Of a stretch of DNA of 64,000 nt, positions 59,813 through 64,000 are shown in pieces. The number at the start of each line of letters is the position of its first letter. The first letter of the stretch is position 1. The DNA lies in assembly GCF_003597395.2 (NCBI RefSeq), contig NC_133770.1:14987432-15051431 (forward strand), read 5' to 3'. The position numbers and the translations under genes are program-made. The notes below the pieces were generated by a model. The model was not told the origin of the DNA. It saw only the letters and a program-made list of their open reading frames with translations, and searched no databases. Source of the DNA: Chelonoidis abingdonii (Eukaryota; Chordata; Testudines; Testudinidae).

Positions 59813-60259
59813 GTGCTTAACCTATTCATTGCCTTGCTGCTGAATTCCTGGAATATTGATGATCCAGCAACACCAGATGCAGCTGAAAAGAGGACCAAGC
59901 TTCAGCTTGCCTTTTCTCGGATTCACATGGGTCTGCAGTTTGTGATTCACATGACAGGAGATTTGTGTTGCAAAATACTCAGACAAGGGCTGAAAACAAT
60001 GACCAGCAGGAAGGTTACGGTGAAAGTTACTACACAGAACGTTGGTGGGAATGACCATGCCACTATAGATATGGGGGAAAATTACACTGATAATGGGATT
60101 TACCAAAACAAAGAGAAATCCCCAATGGCAAAGGAGTATGAGGATTTTCTGACCAATTCTAACACATTTGTTTGTGTCCCCCTTGCTGAGGCAGAGTGTT
60201 ACAGTGAGGATTATGATGATGAGAATAGCACATATACTGAAATGGAATATACAGCAATG
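59813..60259 (+). CDS. SCN11A-like: Na+ channel coding exon 14: domain II S6 end and II-III linker (residues 708-856)
   Basis: The acceptor attgttttcag ends at 59812 and the donor is ATG/gtaaga, giving 149 codons. S6 ends with VLNLFIALLLNSW, and the cytoplasmic II-III linker follows. LQLAFSRIHMGLQFV and LCCKILRQ resemble Nav1.5 and Nav1.8. Near the end, NTFVCVPLAEAECYSEDYDD aligns with the ankyrin-binding motif VPIAxxESD of other Nav channels. The Ser and Asp of ESD are changed (Cys836, Tyr837), but acidic and Ser residues follow and could serve CK2. Confidence 0.96.
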
Positions 60260-60684
60260 GTAAGATGCCTAAATGTTTTGATATCTCTTTATACTTCTAT
60301 CTCTAAGAAATCGTGTCCAGGACTCAACAGTAAATTATAACTTTAACCCATTTTCCCTTCTGTGGAAGGGAATTAATTAATTAATTGATGTCCAAGATGG
60401 ACTTCGTTCCCATTCCACCCATGGACCTCCATTATTCTGAGTCCTAGTCTTGCTAGAGTGAACAGTAGGCGTCTGAATATTTTATAAGGATGAGGGAAGA
60501 GTCTATCTGAAAATGGAAAATTAGCAGGATTTAGTTTGTGCACCAAGACTTCGGTGTGGTACATTTCACAATGCCTGTGATATATCCATTCCGGTAGGTG
60601 TTTAAAGATGTGCATTTTCTGTCCATGTGAAAAAGGGGTTAGTTGTGTGGATATTTGCCTTCTTAGTGGCCCTGCAATAATACA
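60260..60684 (+). other. Intron 14 start, nothing recognised
   Basis: Plain intronic sequence. Confidence 0.4.
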
Positions 60685-60860
60685 AGCAGACCATCAGGGT
60701 TGGAAGGGACCTCAGGAGATCATCTAGTCCAACCCCCTGCTCAAAGTAGGACCAATCCCCAGACAGATTTTTACCCCAGTTTCCTAAATGTCACCCTCAA
60801 GGATTGAACTCCCAACCCTGGGTGTAACAGGCCAACGCTCAACACAACCAACTTTCTGCT
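60685..60860 (-). repeat. tRNA-derived SINE with CR1-like tail (-)
   Basis: Antisense tail ggttggaagggacctcagga...ctagtccaaccccctgctc, and reversed B-box tcaaggattgaactcccaac. It is the same family as the copy at 1120. Confidence 0.85.
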
Positions 60861-61766
60861 TCTGCCAGTGGCTTCAGGGGGAAGATGCTGTTAATATTGA
60901 GTTGTATTCCATTCTTCCCTTGCTATCCATAGTTATGTTTCTATCTGCTTTGTCTCCATTTACTCCTGGATGAAAGCCAATTACTTTAAATGAAATTTGA
61001 CCAAGACAGAAATTACTTTCTTGCTACCTCCTCCTCTTGTCTTACAGATAGGTGGGATTCACAATTTTCTGAGGGAGGCTTTCTTTGAATTTCTCTCAGC
61101 TATTCAGTTAATAGTGATAATTCATTGGATTGATAGCCAAAGGAAACTCAAATAAAATCTACACCATGAAAATTAAGCAATTTATTTCTAATTTTTCCAT
61201 TCTCTAGCTCAACTTCTGGGATGTTTTTTGGGTACCCATCTCTCATTTTTGGATTTTTTGAGCACCCCTCATGCCTTTAGTATGTCCCTTGATCTTGTTA
61301 CCTTATATCTTCTCTGCATTTTACCAAAATTTCCTGTTCCTCTGCATGTCTCCTGCACCTTTTATTTTTCTTTTATTTTCTTTCTTTTCTTATCTGTGGT
61401 TCTTTACCTTTGTGTTTTCAATTTTTTCTGTTATTTCCAATGAGTAGTAAAAAATTGTAAAATAATATGGAATTCTACATGGTTACCTACTTTAGGGAAA
61501 AATAAAAAGTATCAGTCATTTGAGTACTGCTCTTAATTCCTTGATTACGTATTTCTAACATAAGATACTTGACACGATTATTTTTCTAAACTATGACTTC
61601 CTCAACTTGTTTTGGGTGTTAGTAGAGGAAACTGAATGTCCTTATCCCCAGAAAAATATTTGAGTATCTCAGCATGTTTTGTTCTGTCAAGAAAATTCTG
61701 CTTTAGAAATAAGTATGCCACCAAATAAAAATAAAGAAAAATGATCCCATCTTGGATTATTTCCAG
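60861..61766 (+). other. Intron 14 end, nothing recognised
   Basis: T-rich stretch near 61250-61440. No element named. Confidence 0.35.
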
Positions 61767-61892
61767 CAGAAAAACGAAATAAAGCATAGGAGAGGGAAAT
61801 GGAAAAGCTCAGGAGTTTTAAGTCAGGCCTCTGGGACTTCTGATACCATAAGTGTGTTTTCCACCAGTACACAGAAGGAAAAACAAACAGAG
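61767..61892 (+). CDS. SCN11A-like: Probable Na+ channel coding exon 15: II-III linker (residues 857-898)
   Basis: A 126-bp open stretch lies between acceptor ggattatttccag and donor GAG/gtaatg, in phase 0 at both ends as exon 14 requires. It reads QKNEIKHRRGKWKSSGVLSQ, then ASGTSDTISVFSTSTQKEK. Nav1.9 and Nax have SILSECSTID or SSECSTVDI at the corresponding place, so the Ser/Thr-rich core fits, but similarity is weak. The acceptor is a tandem NAGNAG (cagcag), so isoforms with or without Gln857 are possible. It could also be a chance open frame. Confidence 0.6.
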
Positions 61893-63335
61893 GTAATGGT
61901 AATAACTTTATTATCTATTATAAAGGCTGTAGATATAATGATTATTTTATTTGTCCCATTATTACTGTGCTGAAGAATGAGGTGGTTCCCTAGAGGTAAT
62001 AAGTTTATGCAATGCAAGAAACAATGCCGTTCTCTAATGATGAAACAGACATAATAGTTCTTTCAGAATGTGGAGATTGCTGTCCAAACTGAAAAGACAT
62101 TTTGTATTTCCAATAAACAGCTAAGGTTATTAATATAGAACAACATACAGTACTATACCAAATAAATGCAAAGGAAATAATCTAGGATCAATGCCAAATT
62201 TTAAGGGCTATTTTTAAAAAGGTATCCTGTATCTGATATTCAGTTTCGTGCAAAATTATTGGCATGTTTAGTTGTGGATCTTAAAACCCGTACCTCTAAT
62301 TTCTAAATTGCAGTTGATTCCATCCATGACTGTCAAGAAAAGGTGAAGAAGCATGTCTCCGTTCTAGGCAATATAGAAAATAAAATGGAAGTCAGATAGG
62401 TCTATGGACTCCCCACCTTCAAAAGAGCACATAGCTCTAACAACAGTATTTTTGAAACCACTCTGCAGGCATAGTTATTTGAAGTCCTGATATTGAAAAA
62501 TAAGATCTCTCGGTATGATCACCCAGACCAACTTATCTTCTTTGTCCTGACTAATTAATCTTCAAACAACATGTCGCACATATCCTAGTATATAAGAAGT
62601 TACAATTTTGAGGTGGTCTTTAAGACCTGTTAGACCTGAGAGAGATTATTTACTATGGTGGTAACATTTCCTTACATGAGCAAGGGGAAGGACATCTGCT
62701 ATAATTGAAATATGTAAAGTCACAGAACTCCTAAATATCTATTTTCTATTTAGAAAAAAAGAACTTTGTTTGATGTATTGGTAAAATCTTTAGGCAATGG
62801 CTCTCAAATAACAATGATTTTGTTTGTAGTTATCAACCACTGGGGTGGTGAAGTAAATGACTATTGACAGTCTTATGCCCCAGCTTTAAATGAAGCCATG
62901 TGAGCCTTCTTTACCCTCTTCCATAGTATCTCTGAAATCATAGCCCGTGGAACTTTTCTGAACAGTGAGATGATTAACCTAACTCAGATTGCCTTCACCC
63001 AACCTCCTAAGAGCTCTCAACCTACGTTAACAATGAGATTTCACCAGGATCACGTAAATTAAGATGGAGCAAAGAGAGAGGATTATTCTACCTTCCCTGC
63101 TGGAGTTTAGCCCACTAACACAAATGCAATTTGTAGGAGTTCTAAAGGATATCCAGGTTCCTTTATGTGAAAGAAGACTCTGTCCCTCTTGATTGCAGGA
63201 AGCCAGTGATGAGCATGTGACCCACTACTGACAGATCATCACACTCCATCTTAGGGAAGGTGAAATACTAACCAGCAGCATCTGAACAAGCTGTTGAGAT
63301 AGATATAGAGAAATAAATAAAGCACACACTTCCTG
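61893..63335 (+). other. Intron 15, no further exon recognised
   Basis: I searched for the exon with the pre-S1 and S1 part of domain III (RKTCY.IVEHSWFE pattern) and did not find it, so it should lie beyond 64000. A decayed exon-like stretch at 62028-62081 is listed under rejected items. Confidence 0.4.
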
Positions 63336-63339
63336 GAGA

Positions 63340-64000
63340 GTAAGGAAAGTGTAAGTGGGGGAATGACCCCTCTATTGTGTGGAACTTTCCTGACTTCTGC
63401 ACTATCCTGGTGAAATGGGCTAGCGGAAGGATCTGAGTCCTTACTCCCACTTCCTTTACACAGAGGCCTCCTTGCCCTCGAGGACTACCCTTGCACTGTC
63501 CTGTCTGGCAGAGTTCTCATAACCCCAACAAGGCTGGGCCCAGGATTCCTGGGGGGCCTCAACTCCCAACCTTGCTGTGGTCACCTAGATCAGGGACTAG
63601 GATGTCCCCACTCCGGGGTACTCTCTCTGCACTGGATGCTTTCCTGACCCACTGATCATTACATACAATTTAAAGCAATACAGTTTATTTAATTAACAAT
63701 TAGTTTGAAAAGGAATAAGGAAAAATGGGAAAAGTTAAAGGAAACACATCACCCTGCTCTATGGCAGGGAACATCACAAACAGTGTCTCTGGAACGTCAG
63801 GACAGTTCACAGTCTGTTTCTTATAGGTCCCAGGCCTCCTTCTCAGGCCCTGGCTGTGCTGCAGGGACGCTGAGGGTTGGACACTCGGTCTGGTGGTGGC
63901 CACACGCTCTCAGGCTCTAGGTGGCAGGACTCTTCTTCCCAGTGTCCTCCCCCACCCTGTCAGGGTTACAATCCCTCTCCAAGTCTGGCCGGCAGGGCCT
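63340..64000 (-). repeat. LTR-like repeat (-), truncated by the window edge
   Basis: CT-rich text with gggccc...ctcaactcccaaccttgct and cagtttatttaattaacaat resembles a turtle LTR in reverse. No right end is available. Confidence 0.4.

Larger units (their letters stand above)
2462..64000 (+). other. SCN11A-like: Voltage-gated sodium channel alpha-subunit gene, 5' half (SCN5A/SCN10A/SCN11A clade), continues past the window
   Basis: Fifteen exons, the last one probable, join in frame into 2694 coding bases (898 codons). They encode the cytoplasmic N-terminus, six-segment domains I and II with their pore loops, and part of the II-III linker of a plasma-membrane Na+ channel. Family hallmarks are [57 protein letters not shown] and LNLFIALLLNS. 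The N-terminal ELIGEPLEDLDPYY and TFMVLNK favour the SCN10A/SCN11A branch. GKLVV after the domain II pore recalls Nav1.9, while some stretches recall Nav1.5, so the exact orthologue is open. Three canonical S4 arginines are substituted and the I-II linker is short. All splice junctions except the AT-AC intron 2 follow GT-AG. Domains III and IV are not in the window. A lineage-specific reptile paralogue is possible. Confidence 0.93.

Noticed and set aside
62028..62081. Exon-like text NDETDIIVLSECGDCCPN as the next linker exon
   Set aside because: It resembles the Cys-rich end of the II-III linker, but it runs into TGA and has no convincing splice sites. It is probably chance or a dead exon.
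1..64000. CRISPR arrays, operons or bacterial promoters
   Set aside because: Exons, introns and vertebrate repeats throughout show this is a vertebrate nuclear locus. No regularly spaced short repeats were found.

Overview
This 64-kb window is vertebrate nuclear DNA, almost certainly from a turtle. The evidence is several copies of a CR1 LINE in both orientations, a tRNA-derived SINE with a CR1-like tail, Penelope-like tails containing GTGGCACCTTA...AGACTAACA, solo LTRs that I recognise as turtle types, and hAT and Harbinger elements with intact target duplications. The species call rests on recognising these repeat families, not on any marker gene.

The only host gene I can support is the 5' half of a voltage-gated sodium channel alpha-subunit gene on the + strand. 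It belongs to the SCN5A/SCN10A/SCN11A clade and is nearest to SCN10A/SCN11A by eye. Fourteen coding exons (2502 to 60259) and a probable fifteenth (61767-61892) splice in frame into 898 codons. They cover the N-terminus, all of domain I, the I-II linker, all of domain II and the first part of the II-III linker. The gene runs off the right edge before domain III. Exons 2, 3, 4, 5 and 7 are 119, 90, 129, 92 and 64 bp, the sizes I recall for mammalian SCN genes. Intron 2 is a U12-type AT-AC intron with a near-perfect donor, branch site and acceptor.

The predicted protein is unusual. Domain I S4 has lost its first and third gating charges (Gln219, Ile225), and domain II S4 has Asp586 in place of its first Arg. 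The tetrodotoxin-site residue next to the domain I filter Asp is Asn360. The I-II linker is very short, and the ankyrin-type motif in the II-III linker is altered. No stop, frameshift or broken splice site was found. This looks like an expressed, divergent channel with weakened voltage sensors, not a pseudogene.

The introns are mostly mobile DNA. Solo LTRs lie at 342-1784, 7368-8494, 9983-10968, 19186-20093 and about 37515-39379, with less certain LTRs elsewhere. CR1 copies lie at about 4.6-5.6, 12.5-14.9, 24.3-26.3, 35.4-36.9 and 40.9-42.5 kb. Gypsy fragments lie at 18.2-19.2 kb (+) and 48.4-52.3 kb (-). A composite Harbinger transposon spans 30.7-36.95 kb with an LTR-like element and a CR1 nested inside. 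Another non-LTR retrotransposon fragment lies at 45.5-46.8 kb and a DIRS-like gag fragment at 53.8-54.9 kb. Four hAT elements have 8-bp target duplications. Four Penelope-like tails, three of them with fold-back copies, retain decayed hammerhead-ribozyme motifs. No rRNA, tRNA gene, CRISPR array or second host gene was seen.
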